A DNA stretch of 64,000 bases, from contig WBZZ01000538.1 in assembly GCA_019918135.1 (NCBI GenBank), positions 10,001-74,000 on the forward strand. The letters are read 5' to 3'. Below, piece after piece: positions 19,206 to 28,874 of the stretch; position 1 is the first letter of the stretch; each line of letters opens with the position of its first letter. The notes under the pieces are model-generated. The model did no database searches. It saw nothing but the letters and a program-made list of their open reading frames with translations, and was not told the origin of the DNA. A program made the position numbers and the translations under genes. Origin of the DNA: Paulinella micropora (taxonomy: Eukaryota > Cercozoa > Imbricatea > Euglyphida > Paulinellidae).

Positions 19206-19803
19206 CCTTAAGAATGCAAAACTATCTCATATTTTTGCGAGATATAGTCTTGTTGATTCGCGTGTTGTTCAGATGCGGTTGGCATTATAGTAATATTGAC
19301 CCTTATCCTTAAATTTAATATTGACCCTTACGTTTTTTATTATAGCACACAAACAGGGGGTATTACAGCAAACGAAAGAGATGAATATAAGAGCAGGGGG
19401 AGTGAAAATATCTTCTCCTGTTGCTGTCTGACCTTAGGGTCGGCCGTGTCCTACTTGACACTTACAGGGTCCGCCACTTTTCGGTTATTAAGTTTTAATA
19501 TTTATTGTATAATACTTCGTCCTATTACACCTGTCCTACCTGTCCGAGGTTCAATCAAGAAATGGTAAATTTTTTTTCCTCCCCCCATTTTTCTAATGGA
19601 GACCTAAAAAAATTTCACCCGCGGAGGGTCGGCCTAGGACAGGTCGTCCTTCATTAATACTAAGAAGAATTGTCTCACTTAGCCTGCTCAATACCACTCT
19701 CAAGTGTCCAAGTCGTCACAACGGCGTTTTCGCGTTTTTGAAGACGGGTGGATTTTATATTTAAAATAATTAAAATAATATAATTATATATATAAGAGAC
19801 ATA
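19206..19803. other. No gene seen
   Basis: About 600 bases without a supported gene. It has two small stem-loops at 19197-19250, a doubled TAATATTGACCCTTA motif at 19291-19330 (a similar TTAATATTGACC recurs near 37746), and a GGGTCGGCC motif at 19437 and 19627. It may include the PLV-1 margin. Confidence 0.5.
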
Positions 19804-20019
19804 ATGCCAAGGACACCTCAATTCACCAAGGAAGAAATCGTTCAACGGAGAAGGGAAAGGGCGAAAGCATTTTTGAAGGCTCATCCTGAATAGAATAGGG
19901 AAAATGCGAAGGCATACTATTATAAGAACCAAGAGAGAATAAAATTATTGCGGAAGGAGAAATACGAAAAACAAAAAGCGGAATTGCTTGAATTAAGGGC
20001 GTTTTGTAATAGTATGTGA
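19804..20019 (+). pseudogene. PLV-1: small basic helical protein, counterpart of 48215-48421
   Basis: Starts MPRTPQFTKEE and carries a KAYYYKNQERIK segment that matches the AYYYRHQERLKEERKEK of the 68-residue PLV-2 protein at 48215. In both elements this gene is the outermost small gene on the left. It is basic and probably coiled coil, perhaps DNA-binding. Broken here. Confidence 0.5.
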
Positions 20020-20072
20020 AACAATATATAATTTATTTTATATATAAAAATATATATACTATTATATAAACC

Positions 20073-20336
20073 ATGGACACCTCTCACCGCCGATCGTATT
20101 GGACGTATGAAGACTTACAACTCCATTTGGATTACGTGAATGGAAATTACTTCTTAAATCTAGTTAATGCCGTTTCATTTATATCACCCGATGGAAAGTG
20201 GAACACTGCAGACTGGAAACTTGTAGATCGTATAGAAAAAGGGGCGGAACAATATTGTTGTTGCTCACACGAGATTACAAAGAATTACATCATTAAAAAT
20301 GTAAAAAAACGGGAGCGAAATGGTGTTAGGCTCTAA
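20073..20336 (+). CDS. PLV-1: small protein with Cys cluster
   Basis: An 87-residue frame. The C-terminal part, CCCSHEITKNYIIKN, resembles the first half of a zinc-ribbon-like unit (CxCxHxI..NYYI) that I associate with proteins of large DNA viruses and virophages. The N-terminal part is not recognised. It directly precedes the next Cys-containing frame and probably belongs to the same broken gene region. Confidence 0.45.
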   Translation: MDTSHRRSYWTYEDLQLHLDYVNGNYFLNLVNAVSFISPDGKWNTADWKLVDRIEKGAEQYCCCSHEITKNYIIKNVKKRERNGVRL

Positions 20337-20586
20337 ATGTATCAAGCGGTGTGAAAACGACAAAATGAACGAAGACCTGTCATTGCTCATCCGCACCATT
20401 GACAATCCGAACATTAAATTTTGTTGTTATTGTAAAAGCAACAGGGCAATTCCAAAAAAGGTAGTGGAAAAGTATCCAAATAGAGACAAGTATTATCACA
20501 AAGCCTGCTTAATAAATAGATTGAAGTATTGCAAACATTGCGGACAATACAAAGGATTTATTCAATGCGGGTGCTTGAATAAGTAA
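20320..20586 (+). CDS. PLV-1: small Cys-rich, zinc-binding-like protein
   Basis: An 88-residue frame with GSKCIKRC near its start and then CCYCKSNRAIP, a YYHKACLIN segment and CKHCGQYKGFIQCGC. The CxxC and HxxC pairs suggest two zinc sites. It lies upstream of the primase module, so a role in DNA replication or transcription is possible but not shown. Confidence 0.5.
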   Translation: MVLGSKCIKRCENDKMNEDLSLLIRTIDNPNIKFCCYCKSNRAIPKKVVEKYPNRDKYYHKACLINRLKYCKHCGQYKGFIQCGCLNK

Positions 20587-20728
20587 GAAAAGAAAAAACA
20601 AGTTGTTTTTTTTGTCATAACGATATATAAAAATTATAATTTCCTATTAAGGACAATGATATACATGGATTTACGGATATATAGAATAATTAATTTATTT
20701 TTATAAAAAATCCGAGCGACTATATAAT

Positions 20729-21181
20729 ATGACCTCGCCGACACTGACCAATGGACAATGGTATTGGAAACAAGAAGAAGCACTGAGAGATAAACCACAA
20801 GATGCGGTTCTTATCAAGTGGGGGAATGAACAATTTGCAACTGCTTCATCTCAAGAGGATTTCATTGAGTTGATTGAAAAAACGCCCGATGACCAAAAGC
20901 AATACTCTGAAGTATTAATGGAAAACAAACCCCAACGAATGTTTGCCGACATTGATGGCGATGAATTATCAATCTCACGAGAAAAAATGTCTGAGCGGTG
21001 GAACACGCTTATGGAAAATGTATTTGCTAATGTGGGTTTGAAGTATAATCCCAAAAAAGCCAAATACTTGGATGCGAGCAAGAATGGTAAAATGTTGTGC
21101 CATTTTTTTCTTACGATAATGGCTTGGTATTCGAAAATTGCGAAACACAAAAAGAGTTTTGGAAGTATGTGGAAGTGGTGA
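20729..21181 (+). CDS. PLV-1: N-terminal part of primase (AEP-like)
   Basis: Contains RMFADIDGDEL, which fits the hhhDhD metal-binding motif of archaeo-eukaryotic primases, followed by a MLCHFF segment near the end. It is the first of a run of replication frames (20729-23189) on the + strand. In PLVs and virophages an AEP primase is commonly fused to an SF3 helicase. Part of a broken element. Confidence 0.55.
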   Translation: MTSPTLTNGQWYWKQEEALRDKPQDAVLIKWGNEQFATASSQEDFIELIEKTPDDQKQYSEVLMENKPQRMFADIDGDELSISREKMSERWNTLMENVFANVGLKYNPKKAKYLDASKNGKMLCHFFLTIMAWYSKIAKHKKSFGSMWKW

Positions 21182-22332
21182 TTGAAAAAGATTATCCCGA
21201 CCTCTGCTTCACATTTGAAAGAGCCGACAAGAATATTGAGTTGCGGACTATACTTGATATTTCTGTATATAACAAAAACAGGGCTTTTCGCACTATCTAC
21301 TCTCATAAAGAGGATAGCGATCGTGTTTTGCTTCCATATTCATACACCCCAAAAACAAACACATTGAAATTGCTACAAGATGTAGAAATAGATGATTATT
21401 TGATTATGCGCCCCGATGACAATACATTTTACGATGTCAAAATTCCCGAATATACAACTTTGAAACGATATCAACATATTACATTGGACGAAATACGCGA
21501 AATTATACTCAGCAAAATACCAAATGTAGAAATTGTTGAAATAAAGCAGAGAATGTTTGTTTTAAAAACCATAGGGACACGAGTATGTATTATAAACGGA
21601 GAAGAAAATAAAAGCGACAATTGCTATGTAGTATGGAGAAGAGACGGGTTGTATTTCTACTGCCACGATAGCACTTGCGAGGGTAAAGGCATGAAAATTC
21701 ACGAATTATCACCCCCTATCGTCCGTAATATCAACACGATTGATGACATGCGCCGACTCGCCAGCGAATGGAATAGCATAGAAAAATTCAAAGAGTTGAT
21801 AGACACTGCTTTGGCCTGGATGAATGAATCATACACTTTTGCTAACTTGGCAAAGCCGACTATAATTGAAGAATACGTTGATTCCAAAGGCAAGAAGGTA
21901 TTCCGCTATAAGACGGAATCAGCAATGGAATCATTCTTCAAAAACAAAAGAGTAAAGACTAATTTATCAAAGGAGGACTGGATAGCCCTAGGTAAAAATC
22001 CCGCCAAATTGAATGTTGTTGATTTGTATAAAATATGGACTACACACCCGAGAAGACGCGAAGTAAATGACGTAATCTTTGACCCCAAGGCATACTTTGA
22101 TAACGACAAACAAGGGTTTTATAACTTGTTTAAGGGTTTTGAAATTCCAGTGGACACATTAGGAGACGTGAAATCATTCACAGCAGAAGAAGAAAAAAAT
22201 GAAGCATTCTTTCAACATATCTTAAACCGATGGTGCGGGGAAGGCAGGACATATATAAAAAGGTGCTTGATATGTTTGCGAGCATTTACCAAAAGCCGTG
22301 GCAAAAACTACACTTATAAGTTTTATCATTAG
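21097..22332 (+). CDS. PLV-1: primase middle region
   Basis: A 411-residue frame. A FYCHDSTCEGKG segment around residue 195 looks like part of a zinc-binding site of the kind found between primase and helicase domains. The rest is helical. Position between the AEP-like and helicase frames supports a primase-helicase origin. No stronger motif is seen. Part of a broken element. Confidence 0.5.
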   Translation: MPFFSYDNGLVFENCETQKEFWKYVEVVIEKDYPDLCFTFERADKNIELRTILDISVYNKNRAFRTIYSHKEDSDRVLLPYSYTPKTNTLKLLQDVEIDDYLIMRPDDNTFYDVKIPEYTTLKRYQHITLDEIREIILSKIPNVEIVEIKQRMFVLKTIGTRVCIINGEENKSDNCYVVWRRDGLYFYCHDSTCEGKGMKIHELSPPIVRNINTIDDMRRLASEWNSIEKFKELIDTALAWMNESYTFANLAKPTIIEEYVDSKGKKVFRYKTESAMESFFKNKRVKTNLSKEDWIALGKNPAKLNVVDLYKIWTTHPRRREVNDVIFDPKAYFDNDKQGFYNLFKGFEIPVDTLGDVKSFTAEEEKNEAFFQHILNRWCGEGRTYIKRCLICLRAFTKSRGKNYTYKFYH

Positions 22333-22334
22333 TT

Positions 22335-23189
22335 TTGACAAGCACTGAACGAGCAGGTAAGGGGATTATTCTTGAAATATTCAAAGACATAATAGGTGCC
22401 GATTGTTACTTCCAGCCGTCCGACGTTAGAGAAATATTAGGCGATTTCAATGCGCAATTCGCAAAAGCGATCGTAGTATTTATGGACGAAATGGTTTGGG
22501 GTGGTGATAAAGAACGAGCGGGAACAATTAAGAAACTCGTATCAGAAAACACGCTCACTCTTAAACAAAAATATTTACCAAATCTAACATTAGAAAATAT
22601 GTTATTTCTAGTTCTTGCTTCAAACAAAGAATGGGTAGTGCCAGCGGGAACCACTGAGCAACGATGGCTTGTCCTTGAAGTTTCTGATGAACTGGCACTC
22701 ATGAAACCAGACGAGAAGAGAAAAGTGATTACAGATATTAGATCTATTGACAGGCAACGACTGGCGAAGTTTCTCCTAGAAAGAGACCTCAGCGATTTTA
22801 ACGACCGCGAAACAATCATTACGAAGGGGCTACGAGAACAAAAAGTGAAATCTCTTTCAAAGTTGAGGAAGTGGTGGTTGGATTGCTTGAACTTGGGATA
22901 TATTACAAACCAATTTCCAGGAATTCGTTTTGGTGAAGAAGTTTCAAAAGAAGAATTGTATGATGTGTATAAAGCAAATGCGAATGACCCGCACACTTCG
23001 CGGGTTAGTTTCTGGACTAGTCTTAGAAAACTAATGCCAAATATGGTAGAAAAGAAGAAAACGATGGAAGCAGGCTCGCGAGTTAGATACGTAGATTTGC
23101 CAACATTAGAAGAATGTAAAAATCAATGGAAGGTTATTTATGGTGATAGTGAATGGACATTTGACGACGACAACGACGACAATGAATAA
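22335..23189 (+). CDS. PLV-1: superfamily 3 (D5-like) helicase
   Basis: A 285-residue frame. AGKGIILEIF near the start fits a Walker A loop, AIVVFMDEMVW fits Walker B, and LASNKEWVVP is the motif C with the conserved Asn of SF3 helicases. A D5 C-terminal-like helical domain follows. It would unwind DNA during replication of the element. PLV-2 shows no counterpart inside the window. Confidence 0.75.
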   Translation: MTSTERAGKGIILEIFKDIIGADCYFQPSDVREILGDFNAQFAKAIVVFMDEMVWGGDKERAGTIKKLVSENTLTLKQKYLPNLTLENMLFLVLASNKEWVVPAGTTEQRWLVLEVSDELALMKPDEKRKVITDIRSIDRQRLAKFLLERDLSDFNDRETIITKGLREQKVKSLSKLRKWWLDCLNLGYITNQFPGIRFGEEVSKEELYDVYKANANDPHTSRVSFWTSLRKLMPNMVEKKKTMEAGSRVRYVDLPTLEECKNQWKVIYGDSEWTFDDDNDDNE

Positions 23190-23233
23190 ACAATATAAAA
23201 AACGGATTTTTTTTTGTTATGCTTATATATAAC

Positions 23234-23869
23234 ATGTCTACCAAAAAAGATTATCTAAGTCAAATAGAAAAATGGACTCATTTAAGTAGCGACATAAAAC
23301 TGCCAACAAGCAAATCGCTCAAACCTGAAATTATCGCATTTTACGAAAAATACCGACCCGAACAACCCCCGCAGGGTGATAATGTTGAAGTTGTATTACC
23401 CTCTGTTGATACATTGAAGGTTGTTTTTGATGAGATAGAAGTATATACGCCTTTTAAAGAAAGTGATATGAAGGAAACTGGTATCACCGAAATCAAAACG
23501 AATGTAGGAGAAGAATTGGCAAAAAAAGAATTACCAGTTTTAGAAGCGCCAAATAAGAAGAAAACGCCGATTAAAGCAAAGCGGAATCCGCCCGAGAGCG
23601 GGTATAGTTGCTATGAAATAATAACGGCACATTTGAAAGTATCAAAAGACCCGTTTAATTTCTTGTATATGAAGGTGGAAGACTGCACCATAATGCAGGA
23701 GGATATGAAGAAATGGCACGAGAGTAGATACGCACACATACCACCAGACCAACGCCCTATTCTTAAATATGGTAAGTTAGATTATAAGACATTTTTCCGC
23801 AATGTTTTATCTCAACACGAGGGCAAACTCACGACACTGAAAGATATGTATGACAGGTTTCATGTGTAA
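23234..23869 (+). CDS. PLV-1: hypothetical protein
   Basis: The start MSTKKDYLSQIEKW at 23234 is preferred over an ATG 15 bases upstream because it follows the AT-rich leader TTATATATAAC directly. The protein has about 211 residues: an acidic N-terminal half, a basic Pro/Lys linker (NKKKTPIKAKRNPPESGYS), and a C-terminal domain with YEIITAHLKVSKDPFNFLYM. It appears intact. Its end overlaps the convergent spike gene by a few bases. I recognise no family; no counterpart is seen in PLV-2. Confidence 0.55.
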   Translation: MSTKKDYLSQIEKWTHLSSDIKLPTSKSLKPEIIAFYEKYRPEQPPQGDNVEVVLPSVDTLKVVFDEIEVYTPFKESDMKETGITEIKTNVGEELAKKELPVLEAPNKKKTPIKAKRNPPESGYSCYEIITAHLKVSKDPFNFLYMKVEDCTIMQEDMKKWHESRYAHIPPDQRPILKYGKLDYKTFFRNVLSQHEGKLTTLKDMYDRFHV

Positions 23870-24489
23870 GCGGCGGTTAGTGCTATGTCTCTCATCACAT
23901 CAATATTAAAATATGATGGTTTAAAAGATACATAATCCGCAGATGCCGTTTTATAATATACTTCCAATGTTATTGGAGCATCTGTCGCATATGTCAATAA
24001 AACCTCATTAGTTGTATTTCCAGAAATTCGTATTGTTGTATTATTGGTGGTATCCGCGGGATTTGGACAAGTCATTAACCATATCATTTTCATTTGGACT
24101 CCGTATCTTTGAATTAGCCACACACAATCAAAAGACTTATACTCAATGGCGGTTGTATAATTTAGAACTTCGCTGTAAAAGTCATCAACATTTGGTCCGT
24201 CCGTTTTATGAAACCAGAACTGAAAAGTTCCTATTCCAGTCGGGGCGGGCAAATTCAAAGACCCGCGAAAAGCAACTTTAATGAAATAACCATATCCTAA
24301 ATTAGATATTGTTTTGCTACCATATCCGCCCGTGCAAAGAGTAGTGAATGTAGAACTTTCCATCCACGATCTAATGTCAAGACCAACATACGCATTTTGA
24401 ATGTTTCTTGTTAATGTCGGGGTAGCAGTGATTGCAATAGTTTTAGTATCTATTGACTGCTGTTCTTGCGATCGGCCGAATATATTCAT
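23860..24489 (-). CDS. PLV-1: spike-like structural protein A
   Basis: The start at 24489 gives MNIFGRSQEQQ, preferred because the next gene's start and an AT-rich divergent promoter region lie just outside. About 209 residues, beta-rich by composition (many Thr, Asn, Tyr), with no Cys-rich or enzymatic motif. The other PLV-1 spike-like gene (37939-39170) begins with a similar MN-hydrophobic-FG-polar-S peptide, which may be a shared attachment peptide. It is divergent from the fibre gene. A role on the virion surface is inference. Confidence 0.45.
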   Translation of the reverse strand: MNIFGRSQEQQSIDTKTIAITATPTLTRNIQNAYVGLDIRSWMESSTFTTLCTGGYGSKTISNLGYGYFIKVAFRGSLNLPAPTGIGTFQFWFHKTDGPNVDDFYSEVLNYTTAIEYKSFDCVWLIQRYGVQMKMIWLMTCPNPADTTNNTTIRISGNTTNEVLLTYATDAPITLEVYYKTASADYVSFKPSYFNIDVMRDIALTAAYT

Positions 24490-24535
24490 ATTTTTTAAAC
24501 TATATATTCTACGATATAAATAATTATATTGAATT

Positions 24536-26929
24536 ATGAACCATTTGGGCAATCCATGGACATATCATTTTTACGGCTCTGTCATAGTGGATGAGAATTT
24601 AGAAATTGATGTAGTATTATATGGCGATCATATTGAAGCAAACTCAATACAAGCAAGGACTGACGACATAACAATATCATCGCGAAATAATAACTCCTCT
24701 TTGTTGATATCTGATACTGGTTATGTGTCAATTAATAACGAATACGATTTACCATTAGCGGACGGCACGGCGAACCAAGTATTAAAAACAGATGGGTTGG
24801 GCAATACTTCATTTGCTACATTAACTTCAAGTTATATAAGCGACTTTGAATTAGATAAATTAACGGACGTAACAATAACGGGCACACCCAACAGCAATCA
24901 ATTGCTTATTTATAGCACAGGGCAATGGAGAAATACGACATCACCCTTTCTAAGATTAGATGGAATTTTCAATATGACGGGAACATTAAATATGGGAGGG
25001 CAAAGCATAACAAATGTTAATCTTGTTGATGGTGTAGATGTTTCTGTTCTTGATACTTCGGTGGTTAAACTAACAGGAGACCAAACTATAGCGGGGAATA
25101 AGGATTTCGTGGATAAAATATCAACATGGTATGGGAAACCGATAATCATAGGTAGAGCAACAAAAGGAAATGGTGCTACTGGTGGAATGGAATTGTATGG
25201 TAATTATGGCGACCGAACTGGTGGTGCGCATATGCAAGCAATTACATCACAAGACAATTATCCTACTTTTTCGTTAGTCAATTTTGGGCATGGTAGTGTA
25301 AGTATGGCCTTCGATGCTTATATGGATTCTAACGGATGGGAATCTAGTTATGCGACTTCAAGTTTTGCGATCGCGAAAGTTAATGATAAATTTAGAATTT
25401 TATATGGTGTTGGGGGTACCATTGGGGATGTTGTTCCATGGGACACCGCTCTGGAAATTGACACAGCAGGTTTATTAACCGCGAAAGCAATAGCGGCGAG
25501 TGGATTAATAACGACAAATGCGGGATTAAATATGGGAGGGCAAAATATAACAAATGTTAATTTGGTTGATGGTGTTGATGCTTCTGTTCTTGATACTTCC
25601 GTGGTTAAACTAACAGGAGACCAAACCATAGCAGGAATTAAAACATTTAGCAGTATAATAAATGCGAGTGCGGGGATTGATATGAAAAGCCAAAGCATAA
25701 CAAATGTAAATCTTGTTGATGGCGTGGATGTTTCAGTTCTTGATACTTCGGTGGTTAAACTAACAGGAGACCAAACCATAGCAGGGAATAAAAAACTTAC
25801 ATCAACTTTAGAAGTAAGTGGTTCGTCCAATCCTACTTCTTTTGATGGTATTGGCATAGCCTTTGATACAAAAATAGGAATGATTGCAGCACAAAAAACA
25901 GCAACAGCGACTTGGTATCCGATACAAATAACTGGTTCATATGTAAAGTTATATTCAGGTAATACTTTAATTATAACCGCAACTGGAACAACATTAAGTT
26001 TGAATAACAACAAAATAACAAACTTAGCCGACCCTTCCGCTTCAACAGATGGAGCAAATAAAAGTTATGTTGATACAAAAGACGGGCAAAATGTGAAACT
26101 AACAGGAAACCAAACCATAGCAGGAATTAAGACATATAGCAGTGGTGTTGAAATTACTGGAAATTCAATAAACTCAACAACAAAGGGAACATTTATCGTT
26201 TTCAATGCTACAAGTAATATCGGTTCTATTGCTAGTTTGGATATGAAAACTGCAACATATAACAACTTTGAAATTTCTGCGAAAAATATAAGTTTTATTA
26301 TTGATGGGACGATTGTTTCGTGGTTTAATGCTACTGGATTAGATTGTAATAGTAGTCGGATTGTTAATCTAGGAGCACCACAAAATGCGAATGAAGCGGT
26401 AAATAGGCAATATCTGGATGATAATTGTGTGAAACTAACAGGAGACCAAACAATAACCGGAATTAAAACATTCGACGGGACGAGCACTGTGATAAAATAT
26501 CTAACTTTAACACAAACGGCTGATTTTGATAATCAAGTTATCATTAATGGTGGAAATATTACATATAATGGGGCGAGGATATTAAACAAAAATGGAGGAG
26601 ATATATTCTTTTCGCAGACATCAGGTGATTATCAATATTTCTTATTTACTCTAAATACTGCTACAAGTGGAACCGCGAACCAAAGAGGTTATGTATTTAC
26701 GAATGTAGCATTTGATGCAAAAGGGGCGGGACTTCATATTTCAAAACTTTTGGATAATAAAAGTGCTTCATCTGACATTTTCCGTTTTAACAATGCTGGC
26801 GGTATGCGGTTTTATGGTGCTTTGGATATGAATTCAAACAACATAACAAATGGTGGAACAATAACGGGAACGACAATTACTTCAACCGCAGGAATAACTA
26901 CAACTACATTAACGGCGAGCGGATTATGA
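24536..26929 (+). CDS. PLV-1: long fibre protein, shaft region
   Basis: A 797-residue frame. The shaft is made of repeated units NMGGQSITNVNLVDG followed by VVKLTGDQTIAG, present at 24990-25090, 25530-25630 and 25680-25790 at high identity, with shorter versions later. This resembles repetitive trimeric phage-type tail fibres. The distal part is closely similar to the PLV-2 fibre (62757-63950). The S74-type end domain lies in the following frames. The gene overlaps no neighbour at its 5' end and is divergent from spike-like protein A. It would recognise the host cell surface. Part of a broken element. Confidence 0.75.
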   Translation: MNHLGNPWTYHFYGSVIVDENLEIDVVLYGDHIEANSIQARTDDITISSRNNNSSLLISDTGYVSINNEYDLPLADGTANQVLKTDGLGNTSFATLTSSYISDFELDKLTDVTITGTPNSNQLLIYSTGQWRNTTSPFLRLDGIFNMTGTLNMGGQSITNVNLVDGVDVSVLDTSVVKLTGDQTIAGNKDFVDKISTWYGKPIIIGRATKGNGATGGMELYGNYGDRTGGAHMQAITSQDNYPTFSLVNFGHGSVSMAFDAYMDSNGWESSYATSSFAIAKVNDKFRILYGVGGTIGDVVPWDTALEIDTAGLLTAKAIAASGLITTNAGLNMGGQNITNVNLVDGVDASVLDTSVVKLTGDQTIAGIKTFSSIINASAGIDMKSQSITNVNLVDGVDVSVLDTSVVKLTGDQTIAGNKKLTSTLEVSGSSNPTSFDGIGIAFDTKIGMIAAQKTATATWYPIQITGSYVKLYSGNTLIITATGTTLSLNNNKITNLADPSASTDGANKSYVDTKDGQNVKLTGNQTIAGIKTYSSGVEITGNSINSTTKGTFIVFNATSNIGSIASLDMKTATYNNFEISAKNISFIIDGTIVSWFNATGLDCNSSRIVNLGAPQNANEAVNRQYLDDNCVKLTGDQTITGIKTFDGTSTVIKYLTLTQTADFDNQVIINGGNITYNGARILNKNGGDIFFSQTSGDYQYFLFTLNTATSGTANQRGYVFTNVAFDAKGAGLHISKLLDNKSASSDIFRFNNAGGMRFYGALDMNSNNITNGGTITGTTITSTAGITTTTLTASGL

Positions 26930-27034
26930 ACAGCAGATGGCGGTTGTAAGTTATCTATTCAAAATAAAGTAGATGGAGGAAATGGACAGGGTATATTTCT
27001 GTGGGATACAGACAACACAGGATGGGGGATTTAT

Positions 27035-27712
27035 ATGGCTCAGCCAGGGGCAGGTAAAAGTCTATCTGGAGGGTCTGCGGTTGCAGGCAACGATATTTCA
27101 GGCTTTGCTATAAGATTTAGGTGTGGTTTTGCTTCGGCAGATGGTTTTCTGTGGGAAAATTCTGAGCAATTGTTAATGTCATTAAATGAGGCAAACGGAA
27201 CTTTATGGACAAAAGGATTGATAACGGCTAGTGCGGGGATATCAACAACCACGTTGGCAACGAGCGATAAAATAACAACAGCACTAGGCAAACCGATAAT
27301 CATAGGCAATTCAACAAAAGGAGTAGGAGTAACTGGTGGCTTAGAATTATATGGAACAGAAGGAAATACGAATGGCCCACATATTCAAGCATTCGTTCAT
27401 ACATCAATTTACCCCACATTCCAATTATTGAATTATAGTCAGGACAATATTGCTTTAAGTTTTGATAGTTATTGGGAGGGGGGTGGCTGGAAATCAAGCA
27501 ACGTAAAATCCAACTTTCAAATATACAAGATAAGCAACAAACTCGCCTTTAATTACAAATCAGGAGTATCACTTGGAGGAGCCATAGCATTTAGCGAGGC
27601 GATGAACATAGGCAATACGGGAGATTTAAGCATCAGTCCATCAACTTACGACCCACAAATATATATGAAATCAGGAGGATATTCAAATTATGGAGTAGTC
27701 TGCGCATCTTAG
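27035..27712 (+). CDS. PLV-1: fibre, distal region
   Basis: A 225-residue frame with AQPGAGKSLSGGSAVAGND and LWTKGLITASAGISTTTL, both with close counterparts in the PLV-2 fibre. It belongs to the distal part of the fibre, upstream of the chaperone domain. Part of a broken gene region. Confidence 0.65.
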   Translation: MAQPGAGKSLSGGSAVAGNDISGFAIRFRCGFASADGFLWENSEQLLMSLNEANGTLWTKGLITASAGISTTTLATSDKITTALGKPIIIGNSTKGVGVTGGLELYGTEGNTNGPHIQAFVHTSIYPTFQLLNYSQDNIALSFDSYWEGGGWKSSNVKSNFQIYKISNKLAFNYKSGVSLGGAIAFSEAMNIGNTGDLSISPSTYDPQIYMKSGGYSNYGVVCAS

Positions 27713-27714
27713 GG

Positions 27715-28191
27715 AATTCTCCATGCTTGGACTACTTCAAACTCTTCAGGTGAGCCGTCTGGCAGTTATAATTATGTTCCACTTAATGGTGTTTGGACAA
27801 ACTCATCTGACAGGAGGCTAAAATCAGATATTAAAACATTAGACTGCGGGGATTGTTGTGAGAAACTAATGAAAATAAACTGCTGCTCATATTATTTGAA
27901 ATCAGACGAAAAGAAAGAACAAAAGAACCACGGATTTATTGCTGATGAAGTTAAAAAATATTTTCTGAATTTGTATCTGAAAGTGGAATGAAAGCAGATG
28001 ATGGAAATGGAAATCTTGAAGGCATAACATATACAAGTTTTATACCAATATTAGTCAGTGCTTTTCAACACATGGCGGAAAAGGTAGTTAATTTAGAAAA
28101 ACAAAATAATAATCTCATGCTTATTATAGAAGATCTATCTAAGCAATTGGCAGAAATACGAGCAGTCGTTTTTTCAAATGTCAAACAATAA
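27715..28191 (+). pseudogene. PLV-1: fibre end, S74-type intramolecular chaperone region
   Basis: Encodes the SDRRLKSDIKTLDCG and KNHGFIADEVKK segments that mark the peptidase S74 / endosialidase chaperone domain, then a FIPILVSAFQHMAEKV helix and a C-terminal coiled coil. In the known family this domain helps a fibre trimer fold and is then cut off by itself. The end overlaps the start of the two-TM gene at 28178. Broken here. Confidence 0.75.
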
Positions 28192-28537
28192 TACAACTAG
28201 ACTTCACAGACCACCACCTATTATGGATATGGATGGCGAACTAACTCCCGAGTTAAAGTCTCGTGTTCTTGAAGTAGAACTTAAGAATGAGGAAAGGAAG
28301 CAGAAACAGGAATACACAGATAGTTGGGACTGCTGTTGTATGACAAAAAAAACAGATAGCAGATTAATTAAATACTTATTTCAAATTGCAATCATAATAT
28401 CAATAATCGCATTAGCGATCGTAAAACTTTCTAATCTTAATCTTGATTGTAATCAAGCTAATGTGTATGTGGGGCTCATTTCGTTGATGGTAGGTATCGT
28501 TTTACCCTCTCCAAGTTCTGGGGGTGGTAAGAAGTAA
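28178..28537 (+). CDS. PLV-1: two-TM protein linked to the fibre gene
   Basis: 119 residues: Pro-rich start (RLHRPPPIMDMDGELTPEL), charged helix, a WDCCC cysteine cluster, then two hydrophobic segments (about residues 66-84 and 94-110) and a LPSPSS tail. The PLV-2 protein at 61183-61527 is homologous over its whole length, and in both elements its start overlaps the fibre stop by 11-14 bases. The link to the fibre gene suggests a role in placing or releasing the fibre, or at a membrane during entry or exit. No known family is recognised. Confidence 0.7.
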   Translation: MSNNNTTRLHRPPPIMDMDGELTPELKSRVLEVELKNEERKQKQEYTDSWDCCCMTKKTDSRLIKYLFQIAIIISIIALAIVKLSNLNLDCNQANVYVGLISLMVGIVLPSPSSGGGKK

Positions 28538-28540
28538 ATT

Positions 28541-28870
28541 AAAAACCAAAAACAGATAAATCGAGCATATTGTCGTAGTGTATTTGACTTTTAAGATGTT
28601 TCTGTAAATTATCTTTTCTAAACGAATTACCACACTCACATGAACATTTGATTATGGTTGAACAACGTATTTTGGTTTTTTCAATAAGATTCTCTCTATT
28701 TTGCTCATAATATTATTTGTGTTTTTTATCTATCCGCTCTTTGTTTCGTTCGTAATGTTCTTTACCTCGTTGTGATGCATAATCTTTATTTTTTTCATAC
28801 CAGTTTCGCTCTTTTTGTGATACATTCTCTTTGTTTAACTCTCTATATTCTTTTATTTTTTGCGTCAAAT
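28541..28870 (-). pseudogene. PLV-1: remnant coding for a Lys/Asn-rich repeat and a zinc-finger-like end
   Basis: On the - strand this stretch carries YEKNKDYASQRGKE-type repeats and a CECGNSFRKDNLQKHLKSQ segment that looks like a C2H2-type finger. It lies next to the GIY-YIG frame 28875-29204 and is of the kind found at the C-terminus of such proteins. Broken. Confidence 0.45.
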
Positions 28871-28874
28871 ATTC

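Noticed and set aside
19197-19250. Small stem-loops as a terminator or origin
   Set aside because: Two short palindromes in AT-rich sequence are expected by chance, and nothing ties them to a gene end.
25348-26013. Long - strand open frame opposite the PLV-1 fibre
   Set aside because: Antisense shadow of the repeated fibre shaft; it repeats with the same period and has no own start context.
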